A program made the position numbers and the translations under genes. 34,753 nucleotides of DNA from Acidobacteriota bacterium. GTDB taxonomy: Bacteria > Acidobacteriota > Vicinamibacteria > Vicinamibacterales > UBA2999. The stretch is from NCBI GenBank assembly GCA_963169195.1, contig CAUJDN010000089.1, positions 1-34,753 on the forward strand, written 5' to 3'. The notes beneath the pieces were generated by a model. It saw only the letters and a list, made by a program, of their open reading frames with translations. It made no database searches and had not been told where the DNA came from. Positions 23,328 to 32,480 of the stretch are shown in pieces. Positions within the stretch are counted from its first letter, which is position 1. The number at the start of each line of letters is the position of its first letter.

Positions 23328-24414
23328 CGGCAGCGTCCTCGAGAGCGGCCAGCGTGGCGGCCGCCGTCCGGGACCAATCGTAGCGCGACAGGACGGCCGG
23401 CCGGTGCGCCAGGATGGCCGCGCGCGCGGCGGGCTGGCCGAGCAGCTCGAGGAGCACGCGCCCGAGGTCCGCCCGCGTCCCGGGGCCCGGGGCCACGTAG
23501 CGTGCCGCGTCGCCGTAGATCTCACGCGCCACGGCGGTGTCCAGCACCACCGGCGCGGCGCCAGCCGCCAGCGCCTCGACGGGCGTCAGGCCGAAACCCT
23601 CGTACTCCGACAGGAACGCGAAGACCGACGCCCGGGCGTAGAGGTCCTGAAGCGTGGCCTCGTCCACGTACGAGCGGAACCGGACGCGCGAGCGCACGCC
23701 GGGTGGCCGGCGGTCCAGCCCGTGGTCGAGCCGCGCATGCGGCGGCAGCCGGTCCTCGCCGACGATCTCCAGCCGTGCGTCGGGAATGGCCGGCGCGACG
23801 ATTTCGGCGAAGGCATCGACCAGCACGTCCACGTGCCGCCGTTCGAAGATGGATCCGACGTAGAGCACGAGGGGCTCCCGGGCCCGGCCCGAGTCGGCCG
23901 CGGGGGCGGCCCGGGTGCCGAGATGGATGACGCGCACGCGTCCCTCGGGCTGGGCCAGCCGGGTCACGATCTCCCGCTTCGAGAACTCCGACATCGTCAG
24001 GATGACGCGCGCGCGCCGCGCGCTCCAGGCCGTGATGACGCGGCGACGCAGTCCCTCGCGCGCCGAGAACCACTCCGGGTGCGCGACGAACGAGACGTCG
24101 TGAACGGTGAGGGCCACGGGGCAGGGCGCCGTCAGCGGCGCCGTGTAGCCGGGCGCGAACAGCAGGTCGGGACGGTCTGCCGCGATCGCCCGCGCCAGCG
24201 TCCATTGCTCCCATGCCGTGCCGCCGCGCCCCGGCAGCACGCGGACGCGGCCGGCCCACGACTCGGGCACGCGCGGCGCCGACGGCGCGTAGAGCGTCCA
24301 CGTGTGGCGCCGGGCATCGGGCGACACGCTCCACTCGGCGAGGAGCTCGTGCAGGTAGCGGCCCACGCCCGTGGTCCGGCCGCACAGCTCCCGCGCGTCG
24401 ACGGCCACCTTCAC
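23317..24414 (-). CDS. GT4 glycosyltransferase
   Basis: A 365-residue GT-B enzyme. It opens MKVAVDARELCGRTTGVGRY (GTG start; the glycine loop TTGVGRY binds the donor). LTVHDVSFVAHPEWF and LTMSEFSKREIVTRL follow at the domain junction, then LVLYVGSIFERRHVDVLVDAF and LSEYEGFGLTPVEALAAGAAPVV as the nucleotide-sugar site. It resembles mannosyltransferase-like EPS enzymes. The GTG at 24414 forms GTGA with the TGA of the gene before it, a classic translational coupling signal. The open frame upstream of it runs through the neighbouring gene out of its frame and is not coding. Confidence 0.86.
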   Translation of the reverse strand: MKVAVDARELCGRTTGVGRYLHELLAEWSVSPDARRHTWTLYAPSAPRVPESWAGRVRVLPGRGGTAWEQWTLARAIAADRPDLLFAPGYTAPLTAPCPVALTVHDVSFVAHPEWFSAREGLRRRVITAWSARRARVILTMSEFSKREIVTRLAQPEGRVRVIHLGTRAAPAADSGRAREPLVLYVGSIFERRHVDVLVDAFAEIVAPAIPDARLEIVGEDRLPPHARLDHGLDRRPPGVRSRVRFRSYVDEATLQDLYARASVFAFLSEYEGFGLTPVEALAAGAAPVVLDTAVAREIYGDAARYVAPGPGTRADLGRVLLELLGQPAARAAILAHRPAVLSRYDWSRTAAATLAALEDAAGAR

Positions 24415-25535
24415 GCGCGGGCCCCCGCCGCGGCGGCATACGCCGCGCGCACCCGGAGGGCGCACGCCTCCCAGCTGAACGCGGCGGCCCGCGCCAGCCC
24501 GCGCGCGGACGCCTGGCGGGCCGCGTCGTCGTCGAGGAGTCGCGCGATGGAGCCGGCCAGACCCTCCACGTCGGCCGGATCGACGGGCGTGGCCGCGTCG
24601 CCCACGACCTCTGGCAGCGAGCCTCCGGACGAGACGACCACCGGCACGCCGGCGGCCATGGCCTCGAGCACCGGGAGCCCGAAGCCTTCGTCCAGCGACG
24701 GCATGACCAGCATGCGCGCACCGGCGAACAGGCTGCGGCGTTCCGCTTCGCTGACGTAGCCCGTCACGCGCACGTGGCCCGCCAGGGGCGGCCGCGCGGC
24801 GCGCTCCCGCCAGGCGGCCGCGGCCGGCGTCAGGCCGCCTGCCAGGATCAACGGGGGGGCTGCAGGCACACGTGCGCGCAGCCGCTCGTAGGCGTCGAGC
24901 AGCACGCCGATGTTCTTGCGTGGCTCGAGCGTGCCGACGAACAGGATGTGCGCGGGGGCCTTCGCGGCCCGGGCGCTCCGGACGGCCTCGGCCCAGGGCG
25001 GAACGCCGGGCGGGCACAGGTGAATCCGCGCCGGGGGGACTCCCAGCGTGCGCTCGACGTCGGCGGCGGTGTAGGCCGACGACACGACGATGGCGGGCGC
25101 CGCCGCGGCATGACGGTGGACGAGGGCTGGAAAGTCGCGGCGCATCTCGGCCGACATTCTCTCCGGGTGCCTCAGGAAATGGAGGTCGTGAATCGTCAGC
25201 ACGGACGCCGCCTGCCGGGCCGGGATGGCCAGGGGGGCGGCGGCGTGGACCACGTCGGCGGGCCCGGCCAGCCATTCCACGGGTGGCCAGGCCAGGTGAT
25301 TCCAGCACCAGGTGAGCACCCGGGTGGGGACGCGTCGATCGACCACGCGGACGGCCGGCAGCTCCCCGGCCACCGACGGTCCGGGACGGTCCTTCCAGGA
25401 CGCCGTGAACACGGCCACCTCGTCCGCCGCGGCGGGGCCGCCGGGCCGGGTGAGCGCGCGGACGAGCTCGTGCACGTATTCGCCGACACCGGTCCGCTGC
25501 CGGAGGGCCGGACGGTAGTCGACGAGGATGCGCAC
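24411..25535 (-). CDS. GT4 glycosyltransferase, first gene of the minus-strand glycan operon
   Basis: A 374-residue GT-B enzyme beginning MRILVDYRPALRQRTGVGEY, with the TGVGEY donor loop. It has VLTIHDLHFLRHPERM, SSAYTAADVERTLG, ILFVGTLEPRKNIGVLLDAY and SLDEGFGLPVLEAMAAGVPVVV in the usual order. The start is GTG 25535; in-frame sequence upstream lies antisense to ugd and is not coding. An extended -10 (TGG-TACCCT, minus) ends 8 nt before the GTG and no Shine-Dalgarno is seen, so this operon appears to begin with a leaderless message. Six genes follow in the same direction, mostly with 4-11 bp overlaps. Confidence 0.87.
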   Translation of the reverse strand: MRILVDYRPALRQRTGVGEYVHELVRALTRPGGPAAADEVAVFTASWKDRPGPSVAGELPAVRVVDRRVPTRVLTWCWNHLAWPPVEWLAGPADVVHAAAPLAIPARQAASVLTIHDLHFLRHPERMSAEMRRDFPALVHRHAAAAPAIVVSSAYTAADVERTLGVPPARIHLCPPGVPPWAEAVRSARAAKAPAHILFVGTLEPRKNIGVLLDAYERLRARVPAAPPLILAGGLTPAAAAWRERAARPPLAGHVRVTGYVSEAERRSLFAGARMLVMPSLDEGFGLPVLEAMAAGVPVVVSSGGSLPEVVGDAATPVDPADVEGLAGSIARLLDDDAARQASARGLARAAAFSWEACALRVRAAYAAAAGARA

Positions 25536-25543
25536 GGCGAAGC

Positions 25544-25549
25544 AGGGTA
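25544..25549 (-). promoter_or_regulatory. -10 element of the minus-strand glycan operon
   Basis: TACCCT (25549-25544 on the minus strand), preceded by TGG to give an extended -10, ends 8 nt before the GTG at 25535. The intervening bases GCTTCGCC nearly match the GCTTCGC between the -10 and ATG of the M20 peptidase gene. Confidence 0.42.
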
Positions 25550-25573
25550 CCACAGAAGCGCCAAGTCCTTGTG

Positions 25574-25613
25574 TGTCAGTATGTTGACAGTATTCAGAGG
25601 GCGATGGTAGGCT
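25574..25613 (+). promoter_or_regulatory. ugd promoter with operator-like repeats over the -35
   Basis: TTGACA (25584-25589), 18 bp, TAGGCT (25608-25613). Two direct copies TGTCAGTAT (25574-25582) and TGACAGTAT (25585-25593) are spaced 11 bp, one helical turn. The same bases form an inverted repeat TGTCA-6 bp-TGACA (25574-25589). The site overlaps the -35 and lies about 25-50 bp from the -10 of the divergent glycan operon, so one regulator could control both. Confidence 0.52.
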
Positions 25614-25667
25614 CGTCCTTTTGACGCGTCCGTTTGGGCGGGAGCCTGCGGAGAGGGCGGAACTCGC

Positions 25668-26966
25668 ATGAAGATCGCAGTGGTCGGTACCGGTTATGTC
25701 GGATTGGTGGTGGGCGCGTGTCTCGCCGAGTCGGGCAACGACGTCATCTGTGTCGACAAAGATGAGGCGAAGGTCCGGCTGCTGCGCCGCGGCCAGGTGC
25801 CCATCTACGAGCCCGGCCTCGAGGAGATCGTCCGCCGCAACAAGGACGAAGGGCGGCTGATGTTCACGACCCACCTGGGAAAAGCCGTCAAGGCGTCCCA
25901 GATCGTCTTTATCGCGGTGGGGACGCCCCAGGGCGAGGACGGATCGGCCGACCTGCAGCACGTCCTGGGCGTGGCCCGCGACGTGGCGAAAGCCATGGAC
26001 GGCTACCGGGTCATCGTCAACAAGAGCACCGTGCCGGTGGGGACCGCCGAGCGGGTCCGTGAGATCATCCGGCGCGAGACGACGCATCCGTTCAGCGTGG
26101 TGAGCAATCCCGAGTTCCTGAAGCAGGGCGCGGCGGTCGAGGACTTCATGAAGCCCGACCGTGTCGTGATCGGGGCCGAGGACCCGCGCGGCCGCGACCT
26201 GATGATCGCGCTCCACAAGCCGTTCACCCGCACGGGCGCGCCCATCATGGTGATGGACTGCGCCAGCGCCGAGCTGTCGAAGTACGCATCCAATGCCCTG
26301 CTGGCGACCAAGATCTCGTTCATGAACGAGGTCGCCAACGTGTGCGACGCGTTCGGCGCCGACGTCGACAAGGTGCGCCAGGCGGTCGGGGCCGACAGGC
26401 GCATCGGCCCGTCGTTCCTGTTCCCCGGCGTGGGCTACGGCGGCAGCTGCTTCCCGAAGGACGTGAAGGCGCTGGTGCGCTTCTCGGCCGACAAGAAGTA
26501 CGAGTTCCGGATCCTGAAGGCGGTCGAGGCGGTCAACGAGGCGCAGAAGCGCGTCCTGGTCAGGAAGATCGAGCAGCACTACGGCGGGGCGCTGAAGGGC
26601 AAGACCATCGCGGTGTGGGGGCTCGCGTTCAAGCCGAAGACCGACGACATGCGCGAGGCGCCGGCGGTGCCCATCATCGACGCCCTGCTCGAACGAGGGG
26701 CGAAGGTGCAGGCCTACGATCCCGAGGCGATGAAGGTGGCGAAGGGGATCTTCGGCTCACGCATCACCTACGCGTCGAAGAACTACGACGCGCTGAAGGG
26801 CGCCGACGCACTCGCGGTGGTGACCGAGTGGCACGAGTTCCGCGAGCCCGACTTCGCGCGGATGCGGACGCTGCTGCGCGAGCCCGTGGTCTTCGACGGC
26901 CGCAACATCTACGAAAAAGAGCAGATGAAGGCGCAGGGCTTCACCTACTATTCGATCGGGAGGTAG
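25668..26966 (+). CDS. ugd: UDP-glucose 6-dehydrogenase
   Basis: A 432-residue NAD-dependent enzyme that oxidises UDP-glucose twice to UDP-glucuronate. The N-terminal NAD fold is MKIAVVGTGYVGLVVGACLA (1-20) with Asp30. Catalytic residues are Lys205 and Asn209 (ELSKYASNA) and the thioester-forming Cys261 in GVGYGGSCFPKD. Also seen are PVGTAERVR and SNPEFLKQGAAVEDF of the active-site wall, and the C-terminal UDP-binding domain VWGLAFKPKTDDMREAP. Length is typical. A GAGAGGGCGGAAC ribosome site precedes the ATG. Its product feeds the UDP-xylose synthase encoded at 17752-18681. galE follows after 2 bp. Confidence 0.96.
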   Translation: MKIAVVGTGYVGLVVGACLAESGNDVICVDKDEAKVRLLRRGQVPIYEPGLEEIVRRNKDEGRLMFTTHLGKAVKASQIVFIAVGTPQGEDGSADLQHVLGVARDVAKAMDGYRVIVNKSTVPVGTAERVREIIRRETTHPFSVVSNPEFLKQGAAVEDFMKPDRVVIGAEDPRGRDLMIALHKPFTRTGAPIMVMDCASAELSKYASNALLATKISFMNEVANVCDAFGADVDKVRQAVGADRRIGPSFLFPGVGYGGSCFPKDVKALVRFSADKKYEFRILKAVEAVNEAQKRVLVRKIEQHYGGALKGKTIAVWGLAFKPKTDDMREAPAVPIIDALLERGAKVQAYDPEAMKVAKGIFGSRITYASKNYDALKGADALAVVTEWHEFREPDFARMRTLLREPVVFDGRNIYEKEQMKAQGFTYYSIGR

Positions 26967-26968
26967 AG

Positions 26969-27976
26969 GTGGCGCGGGTCCTGGTTTCCGGCGGCGCGGG
27001 GTACATCGGCAGCCACGCGGTCCGCGCGCTGGCCGAGGCGGGGCACGCGGTCGTGGTCCTCGACAACCTGTCGGCGGGGCACGCGGCCGCGGTGCCCGGG
27101 GGCGTGCCGCTGGTCGTGGGCGACATGCAGGACACCGCCCTGGTGGCCCGGGCGCTGGCCGAGCACCGCATCGACGCCGTGATGCACTTCGCCGCCTGGC
27201 TCGACGTCGCGGCTTCGGTGGGGGATCCCCTCGGCTACTACCGCAACAACGTCACGGGCACGGTGTCCGTGCTGGACGCGATGCGCCAGGCCGGGGTGAG
27301 GCAGTTCGTCTTTTCCTCCACCTGCGCCACCTACGGTGAGCCCTCGCGCGTGCCGATGGACGAGGCGCTCGACCAGCGCCCGATCAACGCGTACGGGGAG
27401 ACGAAGCTGGCCATCGAGCGCGCGCTGCCCCACGTGGAGCGCGCGTACGGCATCCGGTGGACGGCCCTCCGGTACTTCAACGCAGCCGGGGCGCATCCGG
27501 ATGCCACCCTCGGCGAGGATCACCGCCCGGAAATCCATCTCATCCCCCGCGCCATCCAGGCCGCGACCGGCGGGGCGCCCCTCCGGGTGTTCGGCGAGGA
27601 CTATCCGACGGCGGACGGCACGTGCCTGCGCGACTACATCCACGTCTGCGATCTCGCCGACGCGCACGTCCTGGCGCTGGCCGCGCTCGCCGACGGCGCG
27701 CCGTCGGCGGCGTACAACGTGGGGACCGGCACGCCGCACTCGGTGCGGGCGGTCATCGAGGCGGTGAGCTGCGCGGTGGGACGGCCCGTGCGGTGGGAGC
27801 GCGCGCCGAGGCGGCCCGGGGATCCCGCGGCGCTCTACGCCTCGAGCCTGAAGATCCGGCAGGCGCTCGGCTGGCAGCCTCGATACGCCGACCTCGACAC
27901 CATCGTGCAGCACGCCTGGCGCTGGCACGCGTCGCATCCGCGGGGGTACGAGGACGCCGTCCCGCAGAACGCCTGA
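26969..27976 (+). CDS. galE: UDP-glucose 4-epimerase
   Basis: A 335-residue extended SDR enzyme that interconverts UDP-glucose and UDP-galactose. NAD binding is SGGAGYIGSH (7-16) with Asp32; the active site is Ser117/Thr118 (SSTCATYGEP), Tyr142 and Lys146 (YGETK). YFNAAGAHPDATLGEDH is the GalE-specific nucleotide-sugar loop, and RDYIHVCDLADAHVLAL is the NAD-linked helix common to the family. The start GTG 26969 follows GGGAGG by about 5 nt, overlapping the end of ugd. The product can supply galactose for the glycan cluster. Its TGA overlaps the ATG of the exporter gene (TGATG). Confidence 0.93.
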   Translation: MARVLVSGGAGYIGSHAVRALAEAGHAVVVLDNLSAGHAAAVPGGVPLVVGDMQDTALVARALAEHRIDAVMHFAAWLDVAASVGDPLGYYRNNVTGTVSVLDAMRQAGVRQFVFSSTCATYGEPSRVPMDEALDQRPINAYGETKLAIERALPHVERAYGIRWTALRYFNAAGAHPDATLGEDHRPEIHLIPRAIQAATGGAPLRVFGEDYPTADGTCLRDYIHVCDLADAHVLALAALADGAPSAAYNVGTGTPHSVRAVIEAVSCAVGRPVRWERAPRRPGDPAALYASSLKIRQALGWQPRYADLDTIVQHAWRWHASHPRGYEDAVPQNA

Positions 27977-29742
27977 TGGACGCCTTCCTGCGGCTGCTCC
28001 GATACGCGCGCCCGCATGCCGGCCTCATCACCGGCGCGGTGGCCGCGATGGTCGTCTACGGCGCGGCATCGGCCGCGCTCGCGTGGCTCATCAAGCCCAT
28101 CGTGGACGAGGTGCTGCCTGCGCAGGATCGCCTCGGCTTCGTCGTCTCCGCGCTGATCATCGCGTACTCCCTCAAGGGGCTGGGCTCCTACTTCTCCAGC
28201 TACCTCATGGACGACATCGGCCAGCGTGTGGTCCTGGCCATCCGCAACCAGCTCTTCCGGCACCTGCTGGACCAGTCCGCGGCCTTCTTCGCGCGCCGCA
28301 CCACGGGGCAGCTGCTGTCGCGCATCAACAACGACGTCAGCCAGGTGCAGCGGGCCGTGGCCGAGACCGTGGGCGATCTGGCCCGCGAGTCGCTCGCGCT
28401 CGTCGGGTACGCGGGGCTGCTGTTCTACTACGACGCGAAGCTGGCGCTGGTCTGCATGACCGCGGCGCCGCTGGTCATCTACCCGCTGGTGCGGCTCGGC
28501 AAGCGCGTACGGACCGTCACGCGGTGGAGCCAGGAGGCCCAGGAGCACATGTCGCACGTGGCCGGAGAGGCCTTCGCCGGCCACCGCATCGTCAAGGCGT
28601 TCGGGGCCGAGGCGCGCGAAGCCCGCAAGTTCGACGGCGCGGCCCGCTCGCTCTACCGGTCGAACATGAAGGTGACGCGTGTGCTGTCGATCCTGCCGCC
28701 GCTCATGGAGCTGCTGGGCGGGCTGGCCATTGCCGGCGCGCTCTGGTACGGCACGCGCGAGATTGCGGGCGGACGGCTCACGGCGGGCGAGTTCACGCTG
28801 TTCGTGGCGGCCCTGCTGATGATGTACGGGCCCGTCAAGAAGCTGAGCCGCGTCAATGCCAACCTCCAGCAGGCCGTGGCCGCCTCGGAGCGGATCTTCG
28901 ATCTGCTGGACACTCATACCGAGGTGCGCGAACGGCCCGGCGCCGAGGCCCTGCCGCCCTTCCGGCACGCCATCGCGTTCGAGGGGGTCGGCTTCGGCTA
29001 CGAGGACGGCCACGGGCGGAACACGCTCAGGGGCGTCAGCGTCACGGTGCGGGCCGGCCAGATGATCGCGATCGTGGGGCGGAGCGGGGCGGGGAAGACC
29101 ACGCTGGTCAACCTGCTGCCCCGTTTCTACGACGTCACGGAGGGCCGCATCCTGATCGACGGGCGGGACATCCGCGATGTGAGTCTCGCCTCACTGCGCG
29201 CGCAGATTGGCATCGTCACGCAGGAAACCGTGCTCTTCGACGACTCCATCGCGGCCAACATCGCGTTTGGCGCGCCGGACGCCGGCCGAACGGCGGTCGA
29301 GGCGGCGGCACGGGCCGCGCACGCGCACGACTTCATCACCGCCCTGCCGGACGGTTACGAGACGACGATCGGCGAACGTGGCCAGCGGCTGTCGGGCGGC
29401 CAGCGGCAGCGGCTCGCCATCGCGCGCGCCCTGCTCAGGAACTCGCCCATCCTCGTCCTGGACGAGGCGACCTCCGCCCTCGACGCCGAGTCCGAGCGGC
29501 TCGTGCAGGACGCGCTGGCGACCCTCCTCATGAATCGCACGTCGTTCGTCATCGCACACCGGCTCTCGACCGTGCGCCGGGCCGACGCCATCATCGTGCT
29601 CGAGCGCGGCCGCATCGTCGAGATGGGCCGCCACGACGAGCTGGTCGGCCGCCCGGGCGGCGCCTACGCCCGGCTGCATCAGCTGGAACTCGTCGACGAT
29701 CACCTCGTGACCACCCCTTCGACCTCGAGCCCCCACCCATGA
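27976..29742 (+). CDS. msbA: ABC exporter half-transporter (MsbA/lipid A-export type)
   Basis: A 588-residue protein: a six-helix membrane domain (about 15-320) fused to an ATPase domain (about 333-575). ATPase motifs are Walker A GRSGAGKT (368-375), Q-loop TQETVLFDDS, signature LSGGQ (472-476), Walker B ILVLDE (492-497) and switch His528. Overall sequence and length fit MsbA-type flippases of lipid A-core; export of a lipid-linked glycan or another lipid is an alternative given the neighbouring glycan genes. It works as a homodimer. The ATG at 27976 shares a base with the galE stop, and the TGA overlaps the yicC ATG, so the three genes are translationally coupled. Confidence 0.88.
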   Translation: MDAFLRLLRYARPHAGLITGAVAAMVVYGAASAALAWLIKPIVDEVLPAQDRLGFVVSALIIAYSLKGLGSYFSSYLMDDIGQRVVLAIRNQLFRHLLDQSAAFFARRTTGQLLSRINNDVSQVQRAVAETVGDLARESLALVGYAGLLFYYDAKLALVCMTAAPLVIYPLVRLGKRVRTVTRWSQEAQEHMSHVAGEAFAGHRIVKAFGAEAREARKFDGAARSLYRSNMKVTRVLSILPPLMELLGGLAIAGALWYGTREIAGGRLTAGEFTLFVAALLMMYGPVKKLSRVNANLQQAVAASERIFDLLDTHTEVRERPGAEALPPFRHAIAFEGVGFGYEDGHGRNTLRGVSVTVRAGQMIAIVGRSGAGKTTLVNLLPRFYDVTEGRILIDGRDIRDVSLASLRAQIGIVTQETVLFDDSIAANIAFGAPDAGRTAVEAAARAAHAHDFITALPDGYETTIGERGQRLSGGQRQRLAIARALLRNSPILVLDEATSALDAESERLVQDALATLLMNRTSFVIAHRLSTVRRADAIIVLERGRIVEMGRHDELVGRPGGAYARLHQLELVDDHLVTTPSTSSPHP

Positions 29743-30629
29743 TCAAGAGCATGACCGGCTTCGCCTCGCTGACGCGGGACGACGACCTGGCCGCCGTCGG
29801 TGTGACCATCCGTGCGGTCAACCATCGGTTCCTCGACCTGCAGCTGCGGCTCCCCGCGGCCCTGGCCGACCTTGAGCCCCGGCTCCGCGCGCTCGTCCAG
29901 CGGCGGCTCGCGCGCGGGCGCGTGGAGGTGAGCGTCTCGCTGCAGATGCGCCAGGCCCCGGTGCCGGACGTGCAGCTGAACGCCCCGTTCGTGCAGGCGC
30001 TTTCGGCGGCCCTCTCGCAGGCGCGCGCCGACGGCCTCGTCGACGGGGGCCTCGCGGCCGGGGACCTGCTGCGGCTGCCCCAGGCCCTGGTCATTCGCGA
30101 ACGCCTCGCGGACGGCGGGCACACGCCCGAGGCGCTGGCCGGGCTGGTGGAGACGCTGGTCGAGGCGTCGCTCGAGCAGCTGGACCACATGCGCACGCGA
30201 GAGGGCGACCATCTGCGCACGGACCTGGCTGCCCGCAAGGACCTGCTGGCGACCTTCGTGGACAACGTCGTGAAAGCGGCGCACACTGGACGCGTGGATC
30301 TCGAGAGCCGGCTGCTGGAGCGCGCGCGCGAGCTGGCGTCGGCGCTGCCCATCGATCAGGCCGCGCTGTCCCAGGAGGTCGTGCGCGTGGCGCAGCGGTC
30401 GGACATCACCGAGGAAGTGACCCGCTTTCGCGGGCATCTCGACCACTGGGACGCCCTCACGGATGGCCCGGAGCCGTGCGGCCGGAAGCTGGACTTCCTG
30501 CTGCAGGAGATGAACCGCGAAGTGAACACCATCGGCTCCAAGGCCGACGGCCTGCAGGTGTCGGAGCTGGTGATCCTCGCGAAGGCCGAGCTCGAGCGCA
30601 TGCGGGAGCAGGTCCAGAATGTCGAGTAG
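29739..30629 (+). CDS. yicC: YicC-family endoribonuclease
   Basis: A 296-residue YicC protein. The N-terminal signature IKSMTGFA (2-9) and RAVNHRFLDLQLRLP (about 26-40) are typical. The C-terminal DUF1732 part contains the conserved KLDFLLQEMNREVNTIGSKA starting at Lys250, with acidic residues that bind metal in characterised relatives, which cut RNA. It sits directly before gmk, as in many bacteria. It overlaps the exporter gene by 4 nt (ATGA) and gmk by 11 nt. The substrate in this organism is unknown. Confidence 0.92.
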   Translation: MIKSMTGFASLTRDDDLAAVGVTIRAVNHRFLDLQLRLPAALADLEPRLRALVQRRLARGRVEVSVSLQMRQAPVPDVQLNAPFVQALSAALSQARADGLVDGGLAAGDLLRLPQALVIRERLADGGHTPEALAGLVETLVEASLEQLDHMRTREGDHLRTDLAARKDLLATFVDNVVKAAHTGRVDLESRLLERARELASALPIDQAALSQEVVRVAQRSDITEEVTRFRGHLDHWDALTDGPEPCGRKLDFLLQEMNREVNTIGSKADGLQVSELVILAKAELERMREQVQNVE

Positions 30630-31242
30630 GACGCGCGGGCTGTTGTTCATCGTGTCCGCCCCGTCCGGGGCGGGGAAGACCACGCTGGCCGAGCACCTGG
30701 TGCAGATCCTGCCCAACCTGCGGATGTCGCGCTCCTACACGTCCCGACCGGCGCGGCCCGGCGAGCGAGACGGCGTCGACTACCACTTCGTGACGCGAAC
30801 GCAGTTCGAGGCGATGATGGCGGGCCACGAGTTCCTGGAGTGGGCCGACGTGTTCGGCAACTTCTACGGCACCTCGGCGGCCGACACCGAGCGTCTGGTG
30901 GCGGGCGGCCAGGACGTGGTCCTCACCATCGACGTGCAGGGTGCGCGGCAGGTGAAGGGCCGCGGCGTCGACCACACGTCCATCTTCGTGCTGCCGCCCT
31001 CCTTCGACGTGCTCGAGCGACGATTGCGCGGCCGCAGCAAGGACACCGAGGAGCAGATGCAGCGCCGCCTGTCCGCGGCGCGCGCCGAGGCGGCGAGCTA
31101 CGTGGATTACGACTACGTGGTGGTCAACGACCAGCTGGAGCCCACCGTCGTGCGGCTGCAGGAGATCATCGCCGCCGAGCGATCCCGCACGCATCGCATG
31201 CGCGGGATCGCCGAAGAGATCATCAGGACGTTTCGCCCGTAG
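30619..31242 (+). CDS. gmk: Guanylate kinase
   Basis: A 207-residue enzyme that phosphorylates GMP to GDP with ATP. The P-loop is SAPSGAGKTT (13-22); the GMP-binding segment SYTSRPARPGERDGVDYHFV (39-58) is complete, and EFLEWADVFGNFYGTS contains the conserved acid and tyrosine that hold the base. LTIDVQGARQVK is the Walker-B-like strand and RLRGRSKDTEEQMQRRL the lid. Length is typical. It starts 11 bp inside yicC. The omega subunit gene rpoZ, often found immediately after gmk, is absent; coaBC follows 11 bp after the stop. Confidence 0.95.
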   Translation: MSSRTRGLLFIVSAPSGAGKTTLAEHLVQILPNLRMSRSYTSRPARPGERDGVDYHFVTRTQFEAMMAGHEFLEWADVFGNFYGTSAADTERLVAGGQDVVLTIDVQGARQVKGRGVDHTSIFVLPPSFDVLERRLRGRSKDTEEQMQRRLSAARAEAASYVDYDYVVVNDQLEPTVVRLQEIIAAERSRTHRMRGIAEEIIRTFRP

Positions 31243-31245
31243 AAT
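31240..31245 (+). promoter_or_regulatory. -10 element of coaBC, overlapping the gmk stop codon
   Basis: TAGAAT at 31240-31245 shares its TAG with the gmk stop codon and ends 8 nt before the coaBC ATG. This predicts a leaderless coaBC message initiated inside the operon. No -35 is evident. Confidence 0.42.
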
Positions 31246-31253
31246 GTAGGCGT

Positions 31254-32474
31254 ATGCCCCTCATCGCCCTCGGCGTCACCGGCGGCATCGGCGCCTACAA
31301 GGCGGTCGAGATCGCGCGCGGCCTGCAGAAACAGGGGCACGACGTGGTCGCCGTCATGACCGACTCGGCCCGGCGCTTCGTCACACCGCTGACCTTCGAG
31401 GCCATCACGCGGCGCCAGGTCGTCACGGACCTGTGGACGCCGGGCGCCAACGCCGACATCGAGCACATCGCCCTGGCGTCGCAGATCGACCTGCTGCTCG
31501 TGGCGCCGTGCACCGCCAACACGCTGGGGAAGTTCGCGCACGGTCTCGCCGACGACTTCCTGTCGTCGCTCTACCTGGCCACGACGGCGCCGGTGGTGCT
31601 GGCGCCGGCCATGAATACCCACATGTTCGCGCATCCCGCCGTCGCTGCCAACCTCCACGCGCTGCAGACCCGCGGCGTGCGCATCGTCGAGCCGGGGTCC
31701 GGGTACCTCGCGTGCGGGTGGATCGGGAAGGGCCGCCTGGCGGAGCCGGAGGCCGTGGTGGCCTTCGTGCAGCAGGTGCTCGCGCCGACGCCCTCCGCGC
31801 TGCGGGGCCGCACCGTGCTGGTGACCGCCGGCCCGACCTACGAGAACATCGATCCGGTCCGCTACATCGGCAACCGCTCCAGTGGCCGCATGGGGTTCGC
31901 CCTGGCGGCGGAGGCGGCGCGCCGCGGGGCGCGGGTGACGCTCGTGTCGGGGCCGACGACGGTGACGCCGCCCTCGGGGATGGAGGTGGTGCGCGTGCGC
32001 AGCGCGGCCGACATGCACGCCGCCGTGATGGCGCGCGCGGCCGACCAGGACGTCGTCATCATGGCCGCCGCCGTGGCCGACTACACGCTGGACCAGGCGC
32101 CGCTGAAGATTGCGAAGTCTGAGGGGCCGCTGGTGCTGACGCTCTCGCGGACGCGCGACATCCTGGCCGATGTCGGCGCGCTGCCCTCGCGCGGCGAGGG
32201 GCGGCCCGTGCTGGTGGGCTTTGCCGCGGAGACGCACGATGTCGTCGCGCACGCGCGGGACAAGCTGGCGCGGAAGCGCGCCGACCTCATCGTGGCCAAC
32301 GACGTGGCGCGGCCCGATGCCGGCTTCGAAGTGGAGTCCAACGCGGTGACCCTCGTGTCGGCCGATGCCGCCGAGGAGGTGGGCCTGCAGTCGAAAGAGG
32401 CCGTGGCCGCGCGCATCCTCGATCGCGTCGAGCCGCTGGTGTCGGCGTGGCCGGCCCAGGCGCCGGCCCGGTAA
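31254..32474 (+). CDS. coaBC: Bifunctional phosphopantothenoylcysteine decarboxylase / synthetase
   Basis: A 406-residue fusion for two consecutive coenzyme A steps. CoaC part (about 1-185): flavin-fold [18 protein letters not shown], catalytic His71 (ADIEHIALA), Asn121 in PAMNTHMF and Cys154 in [16 protein letters not shown]. CoaB part (about 186-406): [44 protein letters not shown] and the [11 protein letters not shown] loop that contacts CTP and the substrate. Both halves look intact. I start at ATG 31254 ([10 protein letters not shown]); the frame upstream runs through gmk out of its frame. A -10 box is 8 nt before the ATG and no Shine-Dalgarno is seen. Confidence 0.95.
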   Translation: MPLIALGVTGGIGAYKAVEIARGLQKQGHDVVAVMTDSARRFVTPLTFEAITRRQVVTDLWTPGANADIEHIALASQIDLLLVAPCTANTLGKFAHGLADDFLSSLYLATTAPVVLAPAMNTHMFAHPAVAANLHALQTRGVRIVEPGSGYLACGWIGKGRLAEPEAVVAFVQQVLAPTPSALRGRTVLVTAGPTYENIDPVRYIGNRSSGRMGFALAAEAARRGARVTLVSGPTTVTPPSGMEVVRVRSAADMHAAVMARAADQDVVIMAAAVADYTLDQAPLKIAKSEGPLVLTLSRTRDILADVGALPSRGEGRPVLVGFAAETHDVVAHARDKLARKRADLIVANDVARPDAGFEVESNAVTLVSADAAEEVGLQSKEAVAARILDRVEPLVSAWPAQAPAR

Positions 32475-32480
32475 CACGCG

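Noticed and set aside
25536..26579. Long upstream extension of the first GT4 glycosyltransferase
   Set aside because: It is antisense to ugd and translates to low-complexity sequence; glycosyltransferase similarity begins at GTG 25535.
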